Assembly (NCBI GenBank): GCA_051024685.1
Contig: JAZHPA010000055.1
Coordinates: forward strand, 1 to 18,286
Source of the DNA: UBA12545 sp051024685
GTDB lineage: Bacteria; Bacillota; DSM-521; Neomoorellales; Neomoorellaceae
Reading direction: 5' to 3'
Length of the DNA stretch: 18,286 nucleotides
Shown one piece after another: positions 1-8,149 of this stretch. How positions within the stretch are numbered: position 1 is the first letter of the stretch; each line of letters starts with the position of its first letter. The notes below the pieces were generated by a model. That model did no database searches and was not told the origin of the DNA. It saw nothing but the letters and a program-made list of their open reading frames with translations. The position numbers and the translations under genes are program-made.

Positions 1-82
1 TTGGCTAGCCGCTCGGGTTTAGTCGCTCGCTTTCAAGTCCAAGCAGGCCTCCCTGGCGAAAACTGGGGATAACTCAGGCGTA
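1..82 (+). repeat. Dispersed REP-like repeat, copy A
   Basis: This copy shares with copies at 15966-16047, 15785-15857, 18205-18282 and 6094-6155 the blocks GTCCAAGCAGGCCT and AAAACTGGGGATAACTCAGG, with a GTCGCTCGCTTTCAAG block before them. It runs in plus orientation. It may be truncated at the window edge. No open frame of its own is visible. The identity of the family is unknown; REP/MITE-like is my inference from size, dispersal and internal inverted symmetry. Confidence 0.65.
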
Positions 83-107
83 ATTCCCCTGGTGCCCAGC
101 TACCTGA

Positions 108-336
108 GCTACCTGGCAAACGGGCCATGACGGGCAGGCCGCTCCGGGCTTAGCGAGCAACGGGTATACCTTTCCGGTACCGCTGGACACCGAAGGTGAC
201 GTAGCCCGCTTATACCTGGTGCGCCCCATTCCCGTTAGCTTTTTTCTGGAGTCCCAAGGTATCGTCCGCTATTACAACCGGCCGGTGACCCAATCTGGAA
301 GAAGCCCTGAAGGCGGTTCAGCAATCTCCCGAGTAG
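108..336 (+). pseudogene. Remnant of TlpA/ResA-like thioredoxin-fold protein, C-terminal part
   Basis: The frame open from 108 reads, from about 160 on, FPVPLDTEGDVARLYLV, then RPIPVSFFLESQGIVRYY, then NRPVT. This is the pattern of the C-terminal half of TlpA/ResA thiol-disulfide proteins: a 'FPVLLD.dG.vA..Y.VrgIPt.FfiD..G.i' segment with the cis-proline loop (here PIPVSFF). At about 291 the frame shifts; the continuation LEEALKAVQQSPE ends at TAG 334-336. There is no start codon with a ribosome site and no CxxC active site, and an upstream stop lies at 105-107, so only a degraded tail is left. It sits directly against the BlaI-like gene, four bases before its ATG. The family call rests on pattern memory only. 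Confidence 0.55.
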
Positions 337-339
337 GAG

Positions 340-816
340 ATGAGCTATGAAGTGTCCAAATGCAAGATCGGCTCCTTTAAACTCGCGGGCCAAGGGATAG
401 GCCGGGTCCTGGGAAGCCTGGAAGCAGAGATTATGGAGATTATATGGGCAAACGGCATGGAAATTACCATCCGGGAAGTGTGGGAGAAATTAGGCCTAAA
501 GAGGCGGGTTTCTTTTAATACCGTGATGACCGTAATGAACCGCTTGGTGTCCAAGGGACTCCTCCACCGGGAGGCGGGAGCAGATTGTTACCACTTCCGG
601 CCGGTCCAGGACCGCTCCTCTTTTGTCGCCGAAATTGCTCGTGAGGTGGCGAGGGGACTGGTCCAAGATTTCGGGTTGGACGCCATCGGCCCTCTGGTCG
701 AGGCCCTGGAGGAAGCTCCCCCCGAATACATGGCGGCCCTGGAAGACCTCCTAAGGCGGCGGAGGGAAAGTAGCTTAGGTCAGCGGACGGTCCCAGAATT
801 CCCGCCAAAACAGTAA
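340..816 (+). CDS. BlaI/MecI/CopY-family winged-helix repressor
   Basis: This is a predicted cytoplasmic DNA-binding repressor of 158 residues. After a 25-residue leader, residues 26-95 form the family's winged helix: SLEAEIMEIIWANG, then IREVWEKL, then the recognition helix SFNTVMTVMNRL (58-69), then the wing SKGLLHREAGADCYHFRP. Residues 95-140 fit the C-terminal dimerisation helices. BlaI and MecI repress beta-lactamase genes and are inactivated by a BlaR/MecR protease, but no such sensor is in the window. Many clostridial members control other genes, so its target is unknown. The ATG at 340 has a weak GTAGGAG just upstream that overlaps the stop of the TlpA remnant. Its 3' end overlaps the convergent SGNH gene by 42 nt. 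A later start, nearer residue 25, is possible. Confidence 0.82.
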   Translation: MSYEVSKCKIGSFKLAGQGIGRVLGSLEAEIMEIIWANGMEITIREVWEKLGLKRRVSFNTVMTVMNRLVSKGLLHREAGADCYHFRPVQDRSSFVAEIAREVARGLVQDFGLDAIGPLVEALEEAPPEYMAALEDLLRRRRESSLGQRTVPEFPPKQ

Positions 817-1374
817 GGCGGCTTCAGCCATGACCTGGTAGCCGCGCCGGTTGGGGTGGGCATCATCCACAAAGTATTCTCTCCTTCCCCAGCCGGTCTC
901 CCGGTCGAGCAAGGGGGTATAAAAATCCAGCAGCCCCAGGCCTTCCCTCGCAGCCAAGTTCTGGTAGCACTCCCGGTAGCTCTTGAGGGCCGAAGCCATT
1001 TCGGTGAGGAAAGAAAGGGGTATGCCGGAATCCGCCCGGCAGAGGGGAGGAGGTAGAGCAATGACCGGCGAGATGCCCGCTTCCCTGGCCTTCTCCACCA
1101 TGATCCGGACATTTTCCTTGACCTGGAAGGCCGCTACCCCGGCCCAGGCATCGTTGGTCCCTCCCATAATGATGACCACCCGCGGCTCTAGCTGGACGAC
1201 GTCTTCCCGAAACCGGGCCAGCATTTCGCCCGTTGTTTCCCCGTTGACGCCCCGATTTACCACCACCAGCCCTGTCCTCCTGCCCACCAGATGGAGCCAT
1301 GAAGCCTCCGGGCCGTAAGGGTAACCGTAAGTGAGGCTGTCGCCCAGGCCAACGATATCAACTTTAGCCGCCAC
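775..1374 (-). CDS. SGNH/GDSL-family esterase or lipase
   Basis: A single-domain serine hydrolase of about 199 residues, the usual length for the family. All four SGNH blocks are visible, numbered from the chosen GTG: block I GDSLTYG with nucleophile Ser13, block II VNGETT with Gly45, block III GGTND with Asn74, and block V DDAHPN with the Asp170/His173 pair. The family hydrolyses esters, including acyl groups on lipids, peptides or sugars; the substrate cannot be read from sequence. I chose GTG 1374 because GGGAGGGG lies about six bases upstream and homology begins right after it. An ATG at 1449 would add 25 non-conserved residues with no clear ribosome site. No signal peptide is seen, so it is probably cytoplasmic. 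It converges on the BlaI-like gene. Confidence 0.85.
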   Translation of the reverse strand: MAAKVDIVGLGDSLTYGYPYGPEASWLHLVGRRTGLVVVNRGVNGETTGEMLARFREDVVQLEPRVVIIMGGTNDAWAGVAAFQVKENVRIMVEKAREAGISPVIALPPPLCRADSGIPLSFLTEMASALKSYRECYQNLAAREGLGLLDFYTPLLDRETGWGRREYFVDDAHPNRRGYQVMAEAALLFWREFWDRPLT

Positions 1375-1589
1375 ATTATCCCCTCCCAACGGAACGAGGC
1401 GACCTGAAGAATGATTGCCGTAAAGGCTTTTTCCAGCACCGTTTGACATGGTGACATCGCTAAAAATTCTACCATGTCCAGCAGGTAAATAAAAGCGAAA
1501 TTGATAAGAGAATCTAAGGTTCCCCGAGGCTGGTGAGGAGGCTTGAATGATATGGCCGGAGGGGAAAAGATAAGGCCTTTAGAAGTGGC

Positions 1590-1619
1590 GGGGCCTCAAA
1601 GCTTAAGCTTTGAGGCCCC
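1590..1619. repeat. Perfect 30-bp palindrome between SGNH gene and sbcC
   Basis: The arms GGGGCCTCAAAGCTT and AAGCTTTGAGGCCCC are exact complements with no spacer. It lies 90 bp downstream of the sbcC stop and upstream of the SGNH gene. Neither side is followed by a T tract, so it is not a standard intrinsic terminator. It could still act as an RNA 3'-end hairpin for sbcC or as a cruciform/protein site. Confidence 0.75.
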
Positions 1620-1708
1620 AGCGGCTCAAGGAGGTCTTGAAGAAGTGAGTGTGCATTTATATTTTTGACCCGCGACCCTAACTTTTATACCCCTTATATG
1701 CCTGAACT

Positions 1709-4700
1709 TTAATTGCGTACCAACCGCACGCGGCTTCCGCTGCCGTCCGGCCCGGCAGGAATGACTTCCAAGTATACCGGCATCCGCTCCCGCAGCTCCT
1801 GCACGTGGCTGATGACCCCCACCAGGCATTCTCCCAGGCGCAGCTTTTCCAGAGCCTGCATAACGACCTCCAGTTTTTCGGCATCCAGGGTGCCAAAGCC
1901 CTCGTCCAAGAAGAAAAAACCTAGGGGATATCGGCCTTTTAACTGGAGCTGGGAGGACAGGGCCAGGGCCAGGCAGAGGGAGGTGAGGAAAGTCTCTCCT
2001 CCGGAAAGGGTGGAAACCGGGCGGCTCTGGCCGCCGTTGAAATCGTCCCGGAGGATAAAGTCGCCTTTTTCATCCAGTTCCAGGGCGTAACGCTGGCCGG
2101 TAAGGCTGCCCAGGCGCCGGGAAGCTTCCAGGGCCATATCCCTCAACTGCTCCTCGGCCAGGAATTCCACCAATTTGCGCCCGCTAAGCAGGCGCCTCAG
2201 AAGATCGGCCAGCTCCCGCCGGCGGGCGACCTGTTGCCGTTCTTCTTCCAGCTCAAGCCACCGCCGGTGGTTCCTCTCCAGGCGTTCTACCTCGCTCTTG
2301 TAAACTGCCAGCTGGCCCCTCCCGGCGGCCAGTTCTTTTTCCCCTTCTTCCAACCGCGTTCTCAATCTTTCCCACTCAGTAGGATTAAACTCGCGACCGG
2401 CCAGCTCTCCCTCCAAGTTTTTTATTTCCTCCTCGGCCGCATAAAGCCGGCGCCGGAAATCTTCCAGTTCGGCCAGCAGAGCCCGGCGCTCTTCTTCTTC
2501 CATGAGGGCCCGGTATGCCTCTTCCCGGCCGGTAAATCCGGCCGCGGCCAGCCTTTGTTCTACCCTGTTTCTAATCTCCTCTTCTTCCCTCTCCAAGGTT
2601 TTAAGCTGGCTCTCCAGGCCGGCAACCCTCTTTTGGGCCTCGGTAAGCTCAGCCAGGGCTTTATTTTCCAGCTGGCGGAAGTGGGTAACCTCAGCCTCCA
2701 ATTTACCCATCTTTTGCTCAATAGACGTGACCAGGGCCTCGGGGTCCTCGTCGCCCGCCGCTACCTTAATCTTTTTCCTCAGCTCCACCTCTTGCGCCCG
2801 TTTGATGGCGATTTCCCCCTTAAGGGTGCTTTCTTGAAGGGTTAGCGATTGTAGTTGGCCCTCCAGCTCACGTATCTGGACCTCCATCTCCTCTATCTCT
2901 TCTCCCATTCTGCTCAGCTGCCGGCCGATGGTGGCCAGTTTTTGCTCTTCCTGCCGTATTTTTTCCAGGCGCGCCTTTACCTGCTCCCTCCCCCACCCCC
3001 CAGCCGACTGGAAGAAAAGGGTCGTAAGCTCCTTTACCTCTCGCTGCACCCTTTCCCTCTCCGGGTAAATACTTTCCATCAAGGCCCGCTGCAGGGCCTC
3101 CACATCACTTTTAACCCTAAAGGCCTCGTCGCGCCAGCGCCTTATTTCCGCCAGCTCTTTTTCCGCCGCCTCCTGCTCCCGGGCCAGGTCCTCTAATAAT
3201 ACAGGGAGCAGGTCTCCCCCCGTCGCCGGGCAAGGGTGCTCCCGGGACCCGCAGACAGGACAAGGCTCCCCCGCCCGTAGTCCGGCGGCCAAAGCCGCCG
3301 CATTTTGCGCCCGCCAGGCCTGTTCCAGCCTGCGGCGCAAAAAGCTTGCTTTTTCCTCGGCCTCCTTTACAGCGCCCTCTATTAAGAGGTCGATATCTGT
3401 TGCCTGGTGAACCGCCACGCCCGGCAACCTTTCCTCGAGCAAGCGGGTTAAAAGATGCAGCTTTTCCCCCAAGCGGCGCTGTTGCTCCCTATACTTCTGC
3501 TCCCAGTTAAGGGCCTGCCGTTCCCTATCCTCCAGTAAAGAAAGAGTTTCCGCTGCCTTTTCTAACTGCTCTTTTTCCTGGGGATTTACGGCCACGGACT
3601 GGAGGTGGGCCGCAGCCCTTTTTTGTTGGCCGCGCAGTGCGGCCAGGGAACTGCGCTTTTTCCCCAGCTCCAGATTTACCTGTTCGATATGCCGGCCGAG
3701 TTCCTTAAGTTTTGCTTCTTGTTTTTGCAGCTCTTCTAACAGTGTTTTCCTTTCCGCCGCCCTTTCCACCGCACCTTTGACGAGGACGAGCCGCTCCTTC
3801 CACAAGGGCCATTCCCTCTCCCGCTGCTTTTCCGCCTGCTCCAACTGCCTGCGACTTGTCGTCCAGGCCTCTTCCGCTCGCCGCTCCAAGGCTTTAGCGC
3901 GGGCCAAGGTTTCCCTAAGATTTTTCAGATCCCCGGCAAGTTTTTCTTCCCGCTCGAGGTCCTGCCGAAGGGGTTCGGCCCTGGCCGCCAGGTCCAATGC
4001 CGTGCGGTAGCGCTCCATGGTGGGAAGCTGCTCCTCCAGGGCGGCTCGTTTCCCCCAGGCCTGCTCCAGCCTCTCGTGCAGCTTGCGCCCTTCCTCCATC
4101 TGCTGCCACTGCCGGCGCCATGCTTCCACCGCCTTCTCCATTTCCTGCACCTTTCGTTCCTGCTCTTCCGCCATCTTCCGGGCTCTGGCCAGGGCTTCAC
4201 CCGAAGCATCCCCCATACCCGCTTCTTCCGCCGCAATCTGGCTCAACCGCTGTTCGCAGGCCTCCAGTACTTTCTTGGCCTTCTCCGTCAGCTCGTCGCC
4301 GTAGCGCTCCAGGCAAAAGATATATTCCAGCATTTTAGCCCGTTCGCCGCCCGTCAGCTTTAAGAACTCATCAAACTTTCCCTGGGGCAGCACCACAGCC
4401 CGGGTGAAGTCTTCTTTCCTCAATCCAACGATCTTGATGATATGTTCATCCACCTCGCTGGGGGAGGAAGCCAGCACCTGATGAACTTTACCGGCCTGAT
4501 CTAGCTGCACCAGGCGCGCGCTCCGAGCTCGCACGGCAAAAGGGTCGGTTTTGTCACGGGTATACTGCCGTTCCACCCGATATACCCGTCCCCCTATCTC
4601 AAAGGTAAAGGCCACCTGGAGCTGGTTCTCCTGCTGGTTTAAGATCCCGCGCCTGCCCCTCTCGGCCCGCTCCACACTGCCAAAGAGAGCTAAGGTAATG

Positions 4701-4840
4701 GCGTCCAAAATAGTAGACTTGCCCGCCCCGGTGGGCCCGAAAATACCGAACAACCCATAATCGGCCAGTTCCCGGAAATCAATCTCCTGCTCCTGGCGGT
4801 AGCTATGTAGCCCGGAAAATACCAACTGCAGGGGTTTCAT
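1709..4840 (-). CDS. sbcC: SbcC, ATPase subunit of the SbcCD nuclease (Rad50-like)
   Basis: The large SMC-type subunit (1043 residues) that pairs with SbcD to cut DNA hairpins and process double-strand ends. The N-terminal ABC half has Walker A GPTGAGKST near residue 36-43. Two long Glu/Lys/Arg-rich coiled coils follow, interrupted near residue 525 by the zinc hook CPVC (GEPCPVCGSREHP). The C-terminal half has the signature STLSGGETF near 945 and Walker B FFFLDEGFGTLD near 978, followed by a His in VISHVQ. All parts needed for activity are present and the length is normal. Its ATG overlaps the sbcD stop by four bases (ATGA), indicating translational coupling. Confidence 0.97.
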   Translation of the reverse strand: MKPLQLVFSGLHSYRQEQEIDFRELADYGLFGIFGPTGAGKSTILDAITLALFGSVERAERGRRGILNQQENQLQVAFTFEIGGRVYRVERQYTRDKTDPFAVRARSARLVQLDQAGKVHQVLASSPSEVDEHIIKIVGLRKEDFTRAVVLPQGKFDEFLKLTGGERAKMLEYIFCLERYGDELTEKAKKVLEACEQRLSQIAAEEAGMGDASGEALARARKMAEEQERKVQEMEKAVEAWRRQWQQMEEGRKLHERLEQAWGKRAALEEQLPTMERYRTALDLAARAEPLRQDLEREEKLAGDLKNLRETLARAKALERRAEEAWTTSRRQLEQAEKQREREWPLWKERLVLVKGAVERAAERKTLLEELQKQEAKLKELGRHIEQVNLELGKKRSSLAALRGQQKRAAAHLQSVAVNPQEKEQLEKAAETLSLLEDRERQALNWEQKYREQQRRLGEKLHLLTRLLEERLPGVAVHQATDIDLLIEGAVKEAEEKASFLRRRLEQAWRAQNAAALAAGLRAGEPCPVCGSREHPCPATGGDLLPVLLEDLAREQEAAEKELAEIRRWRDEAFRVKSDVEALQRALMESIYPERERVQREVKELTTLFFQSAGGWGREQVKARLEKIRQEEQKLATIGRQLSRMGEEIEEMEVQIRELEGQLQSLTLQESTLKGEIAIKRAQEVELRKKIKVAAGDEDPEALVTSIEQKMGKLEAEVTHFRQLENKALAELTEAQKRVAGLESQLKTLEREEEEIRNRVEQRLAAAGFTGREEAYRALMEEEERRALLAELEDFRRRLYAAEEEIKNLEGELAGREFNPTEWERLRTRLEEGEKELAAGRGQLAVYKSEVERLERNHRRWLELEEERQQVARRRELADLLRRLLSGRKLVEFLAEEQLRDMALEASRRLGSLTGQRYALELDEKGDFILRDDFNGGQSRPVSTLSGGETFLTSLCLALALSSQLQLKGRYPLGFFFLDEGFGTLDAEKLEVVMQALEKLRLGECLVGVISHVQELRERMPVYLEVIPAGPDGSGSRVRLVRN

Positions 4841-6075
4841 AAACTCATCCTCCCCTCCGCTTCGGAGTCTCCTTCCATATTAAGGAGTTCCAGGAAGAGG
4901 TCCACCAACTCCCCGGGAGGCTCGTACCCCAGTTGCCGGGCAGCAAACAGGCGAAACTGTTCTTGTAAAGGCAGAGCCGCTCTGCTAAAGTTAGGCGTAA
5001 TCGTTGCCATTTCCGGCAGGAGAACCCGGATGTTGACCACCCCCGGGTGCCGTCTGCGAATCTCGGCTACTTCCTGGGGAGTCAAAGGCTCCGGCGCCCT
5101 TATTTCCAAATCCACCCAACAACTTAAATTCTCTTTGTCCCGGCACCAACTCCAAAACTCGTCCAGGCTGGAAGCCTGCCAGGTCTTTAAAGGCCAGCCG
5201 CAGCGGAGGGGTACCCTGGTGATAGAAGCTCTAGAGCCCGGCCGGGCCTCGACAATGACCACTTCTTTTTGCTGGTCTGTTTCCGAGAAGCTGTAAGCCA
5301 GGGGCGATCCGGCATAACGACAGGGTACCGGGGATGCTTCCACCCCCTGCGGCCGGTGGAGGTGACCAAGGGCTACATAATGGGCATTAGCGGGCAAAGC
5401 CTGAGCGTCCACCGCCAGGGCTCCCCCTAGCTGGATGGGACGTTCCGATTCTGATTCCCTTCCGCCGGCCATATAAAGATGGCTCACCACGATGTTGACC
5501 GTGTCGGAGCGGAACCAGGTGGCTATGCCCTGCAGGATGGATGTTATACGGTCCGCATAAGCTTGCTGCAAAACATTATCTTCCAGTACCGGGCTCAAAA
5601 CTTCGTTGAGGCGCGCCTCCGAAGGGTACGCCAGGGCGCCTACCACCGCATGCTCTTCACAGCCGGGAATTTTTAGTTCCAGCCAACCCGGGCCGCAGGC
5701 CACCCTCTCCACCCCGCCTTTTCCCCGTCCCGTGGGAAGTACTTCTAAAGGATAACCGATGAGGGAAATTCCGTGGGTTAAGGCCAGGGGGTTGGCCGCC
5801 CGCAGGCGCTCCGGGCTGTCGTGGTTTCCGGCAATGGCCACGACCGCCCTCTTCCCGTCGCCGGACAATCGCTCCAGGGCCTCAAAAAACAAGTTTTCGG
5901 CTTCCGCCGGCGGATTAAAGGTGTCGAAAATATCCCCGGCTATAAGCACCAGGTCTATATCTTCGGCCACCACCAGGTCACAAAGCTGTTCTACAAACTC
6001 CCTTTGCTCCGGAAGGCGGGGCCTTCCTTCCAGGGTGCGGCCCAAGTGCCAGTCGGAAGTGTGCAGGATGCGCAA
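4837..6075 (-). CDS. sbcD: SbcD, Mre11-like nuclease subunit of SbcCD
   Basis: The metal-dependent phosphoesterase subunit (412 residues) of the SbcCD complex. Conserved metal-ligand motifs are in order: TSDWHLG (Asp8, His10), GDIFD (Asp48), GNHD (Asn84, His85), VVSHLYM and ALGHLHRPQ. A C-terminal domain for SbcC binding follows. The start is a TTG at 6075, supported by an AAAGGGG ribosome site about nine bases upstream and by homology that begins at the first residues (RILHTSDWH). It is the first gene of the sbcDC pair. A copy of the dispersed repeat (6094-6155) occupies its 5' leader, so its promoter must lie beyond or within that repeat. Confidence 0.96.
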   Translation of the reverse strand: MRILHTSDWHLGRTLEGRPRLPEQREFVEQLCDLVVAEDIDLVLIAGDIFDTFNPPAEAENLFFEALERLSGDGKRAVVAIAGNHDSPERLRAANPLALTHGISLIGYPLEVLPTGRGKGGVERVACGPGWLELKIPGCEEHAVVGALAYPSEARLNEVLSPVLEDNVLQQAYADRITSILQGIATWFRSDTVNIVVSHLYMAGGRESESERPIQLGGALAVDAQALPANAHYVALGHLHRPQGVEASPVPCRYAGSPLAYSFSETDQQKEVVIVEARPGSRASITRVPLRCGWPLKTWQASSLDEFWSWCRDKENLSCWVDLEIRAPEPLTPQEVAEIRRRHPGVVNIRVLLPEMATITPNFSRAALPLQEQFRLFAARQLGYEPPGELVDLFLELLNMEGDSEAEGRMSL

Positions 6076-6093
6076 AAACTTCAGCCCCTTTGT

Positions 6094-6155
6094 CGCCTGG
6101 GTTATCCCCTATTTTTACTCTAGCCTTAGGCCTGCTCGGTTGTAGCTTGCTCTAG
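6094..6155 (-). repeat. Dispersed REP-like repeat, copy E (partial)
   Basis: Read on the minus strand it has GAGCAGGCCT followed after a spacer by AGGGGATAACCCAGGCG. These match the 3' half of copies A and B (AGCAGGCCT and TGGGGATAACTCAGGCG). The 5' half is diverged. It lies in the leader of sbcD. Confidence 0.5.
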
Positions 6156-6228
6156 GTATACTTGATAACGGACCCGGCCTGAAAAATAAGGGAACTGGAA
6201 GGTAGCATAACCATGCCATACCATCATG

Positions 6229-6612
6229 CTATACTACGGCCACGGCTTCGATTTCCACCAGCACATCCTTAGGCAGTCTGGCTACTTCCACCGCCGAACG
6301 CGCCGGCGGCTCCTGACCGAAATAACGGCTGTAGACTTCGTTTACCGTAGCAAAATCATTCATATTCTTGAGGTATACGGTTGTCTTGACCACGTCCTCC
6401 AGGCTGGCACCTGCGGCAGCCAGCACAGCCCGCAGATTCTCTATCACCCTTACGGTCTGCTCCGCCACCCCTCCGGTTACAATTTGACCGGTAGCCGGAT
6501 CAAGGGGGATTTGTCCCGAAGTAAAGATTAGGTTCCCCACTTTGACCGCTTGAGAATAAGGCCCTATAGCCGCGGGTGCTTGGTCGGTCGTAATAACAGT
6601 CTTACCGCTCAT
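6229..6612 (-). CDS. ridA: RidA family reactive enamine/imine deaminase
   Basis: A small trimeric cytoplasmic protein of 127 residues that hydrolyses reactive enamines and imines, such as 2-aminoacrylate released by PLP enzymes. The sequence runs through APAAIGPYSQAVKVGN, FTSGQIPLDP, and the C-terminal PPARSAVEVARLPKDVLVEIEAVAV. Arg105 and Glu120 fall at the expected active-site positions when numbered from the chosen ATG. That ATG (6612) has AAAGGATG about ten bases upstream; an ATG at 6630 would add six residues. It is separated from the upstream transport unit by a terminator, and a copy of the GCAGG/CGAAT module lies 57 bp upstream of its start, so it likely has its own promoter. The aminotransferase at 13651 is a possible source of enamine substrates, but this is only inference. 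Confidence 0.94.
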   Translation of the reverse strand: MSGKTVITTDQAPAAIGPYSQAVKVGNLIFTSGQIPLDPATGQIVTGGVAEQTVRVIENLRAVLAAAGASLEDVVKTTVYLKNMNDFATVNEVYSRYFGQEPPARSAVEVARLPKDVLVEIEAVAVV

Positions 6613-6668
6613 GGAACCACATCCTTTCATAATCCTAACACCTTTTTCACAGTACTTTCCCCAAGGGT

Positions 6669-6695
6669 ATTCGACGCTACCTGGAATTTACCTGC
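6669..6695 (-). promoter_or_regulatory. Bipartite GCAGG-N17-CGAAT module upstream of ridA
   Basis: On the minus strand GCAGG and CGAAT are separated by exactly 17 nt; the right half is the fuller box GTCGAAT. The same spacing recurs upstream of four other units (10770, 12423, 12515, 18120). The right half resembles a Spo0A box (TGTCGAA). Function is unproven. Confidence 0.45.
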
Positions 6696-6786
6696 TGTTT
6701 ATTCCTATACTTTTGTAAGCTCTACCAAAAATTCTTATACCTGCTTAACTGAACTCATATCACAAACTTATCCCTTCCCAAATAAA

Positions 6787-6817
6787 CAAATAAAAATCCC
6801 AGCTTTCACTGGGATTT
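6787..6817 (-). terminator. Intrinsic terminator of the transporter unit
   Basis: On the minus strand, AAATCCCAG, a six-base loop and CTGGGATTT (6794-6817) are followed by a T-rich run TTATTTG. It lies 36 bp after the small gene at 6853-7131 and before ridA, so it ends the transport unit. Confidence 0.85.
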
Positions 6818-6852
6818 ATACGGCGGGCAACCTGCCCCCCCTCTCAGCCTCC

Positions 6853-7131
6853 TCAAGGGCCCGGTCGGGAAAAGGGGACGCCCTTCTGCTGGAGGAGATA
6901 GTCGATAAAAGAAGGTGATATTCGGGCTGGATCGTATACAATCTTAACCTTCCCTTCGTCCGGCGCCAGCACCTGTATTTCCTTCACCAGGGCGGCCAGG
7001 GTATAGTACACGGTCTCCTGTACCGCCGGCTCCTTAATGTCAGGAATAGTGTATAATAATTCTTCCCGCCGGCCCGGCAGGTGCCTCTCCTGCCGGGCAT
7101 CGATCCACACCCTTACCCGCGGCTCTTTCAT
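6853..7131 (-). CDS. Small conserved-looking protein of unknown function in the transporter unit
   Basis: A 92-residue protein that I do not recognise. It starts at an ATG with GGGGGGCAAGAG just upstream. It has no signal peptide, membrane segment or Cys pair. Predicted elements are an N-terminal strand (RVRVWIDAR), a helix (ETVYYTLAALVKEIQVLA) and a C-terminal KVKIVYDPARISPSFIDYLLQQKG. That last stretch resembles the strand-helix end of HMA-like or other ferredoxin-fold domains, without metal-binding Cys. It lies 79 bp after the second permease stop and just before the unit's terminator, so it is probably co-transcribed with the transporter. The coding frame is supported by position, ribosome site and ordinary amino-acid composition. 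Confidence 0.7.
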   Translation of the reverse strand: MKEPRVRVWIDARQERHLPGRREELLYTIPDIKEPAVQETVYYTLAALVKEIQVLAPDEGKVKIVYDPARISPSFIDYLLQQKGVPFSRPGP

Positions 7132-7210
7132 CTCTTGCCCCCCGGCCTACGGCCTTCAATTTCTACGTTAATATTCTATGCCGCAGGTGGGCCCAGGGAT
7201 ACCCCTAAGG

Positions 7211-8146
7211 CTATCGTTCCTCCCGGTCGTAGGGAATGGCCAGGGCTCCGGGTGCACCGATATGCTTGACCACCGTCTGGCGGGTGGCGATGATCAAGAC
7301 GATTATAGTGAGGATGTAGGGCAACATTTTCAAGAAAAAGGACGGAATAGAGATCCTGGTAGCCGCCTGGAGGGTGTAAGCCAGGGAATCCACTCCCCCA
7401 AAGAGATAAGCACCTAAGACGGCCCGCAAGGGGTCCCAGACGGCAAATATAACCAGGGCCACGGCTATCCATCCCCTGCCGGCGGTCATGTTCTCCAGCC
7501 AGCTCGGCGCATAAGCCAGGGAAAGATAGGCGCCGCCGGCGCCGGCCAGCATGCCGCCCAGGATGACGTGGAGGTAACGCAAGGCGAAAACGTTAACCCC
7601 CAGGGCATCGGCCGCTCCCGGATTCTCCCCTACCGCCCTCACGTTCAGCCCGGGCCGGGTTCGGTACAGGTAATACCAGATTAGGGGAATCAGGACATAG
7701 GTGATATAGACCAGAGGATCGTGGCGAAAAAGGATCGGGCCCAAAATGGGTATCTCGGAGAGACCGGGTATGGGCACTGCCTTGAAGCTGACCGGCAGGG
7801 CAACTCCCACATAGGGCTTGCCCAGGAAGCCGCTCAACCCGGTACCGAAGAGAGTCAGGGCCAACCCGGTCACTACCTGGTTAGAACGCAGGGTAACGGT
7901 CAAAAAAGCGAAGATGGCAGCCGACGCTCCAGAAGCCACCATGGCGGTTACAAAGCCCAGCCAGGGGTTGGCGGTATGGACGGCCACCATAAAGCCGGTT
8001 ACTGCCCCCACCAGCATCATACCCTCGACTCCCAGGTTTAAGACTCCCGCCCGCTCGGCCAGAATTTCGCCCACGGCAGCGTAAAGTATAGGGGTTCCAG
8101 CAATAATGGCCGCTGCCAAAGCAGCCACCCATACGGAGTTTTCCAT
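7211..8146 (-). CDS. ABC transporter permease, BMP/nucleoside type (NupQ/YufQ-like)
   Basis: The second inner-membrane permease, 311 residues, very hydrophobic with about eight or more predicted membrane segments. It belongs to the branched-chain/ribose permease superfamily used by BMP-type nucleoside importers. The hallmark LNLGVEGMMLVGAVTGF and RAVGENPGAADALGVNV segments are clear. It starts three bases after the first permease's stop, with GGAGG about a dozen bases upstream. The shorter of two unequal permeases beside a double-domain ATPase and a BMP lipoprotein is the arrangement of B. subtilis nupNOPQ (guanosine uptake) and related systems. The substrate here is inferred to be a purine nucleoside or base from the upstream riboswitch. 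Confidence 0.93.
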   Translation of the reverse strand: MENSVWVAALAAAIIAGTPILYAAVGEILAERAGVLNLGVEGMMLVGAVTGFMVAVHTANPWLGFVTAMVASGASAAIFAFLTVTLRSNQVVTGLALTLFGTGLSGFLGKPYVGVALPVSFKAVPIPGLSEIPILGPILFRHDPLVYITYVLIPLIWYYLYRTRPGLNVRAVGENPGAADALGVNVFALRYLHVILGGMLAGAGGAYLSLAYAPSWLENMTAGRGWIAVALVIFAVWDPLRAVLGAYLFGGVDSLAYTLQAATRISIPSFFLKMLPYILTIIVLIIATRQTVVKHIGAPGALAIPYDREER

Positions 8147-8149
8147 AGT

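Noticed and set aside
2234..2845. Long plus-strand open frames antisense to sbcC (also 4076-4363 and similar)
   Set aside because: They mirror the GC-rich coiled-coil codons of sbcC, have no ribosome sites, and encode Phe/Leu/Pro-rich composition typical of antisense shadows.
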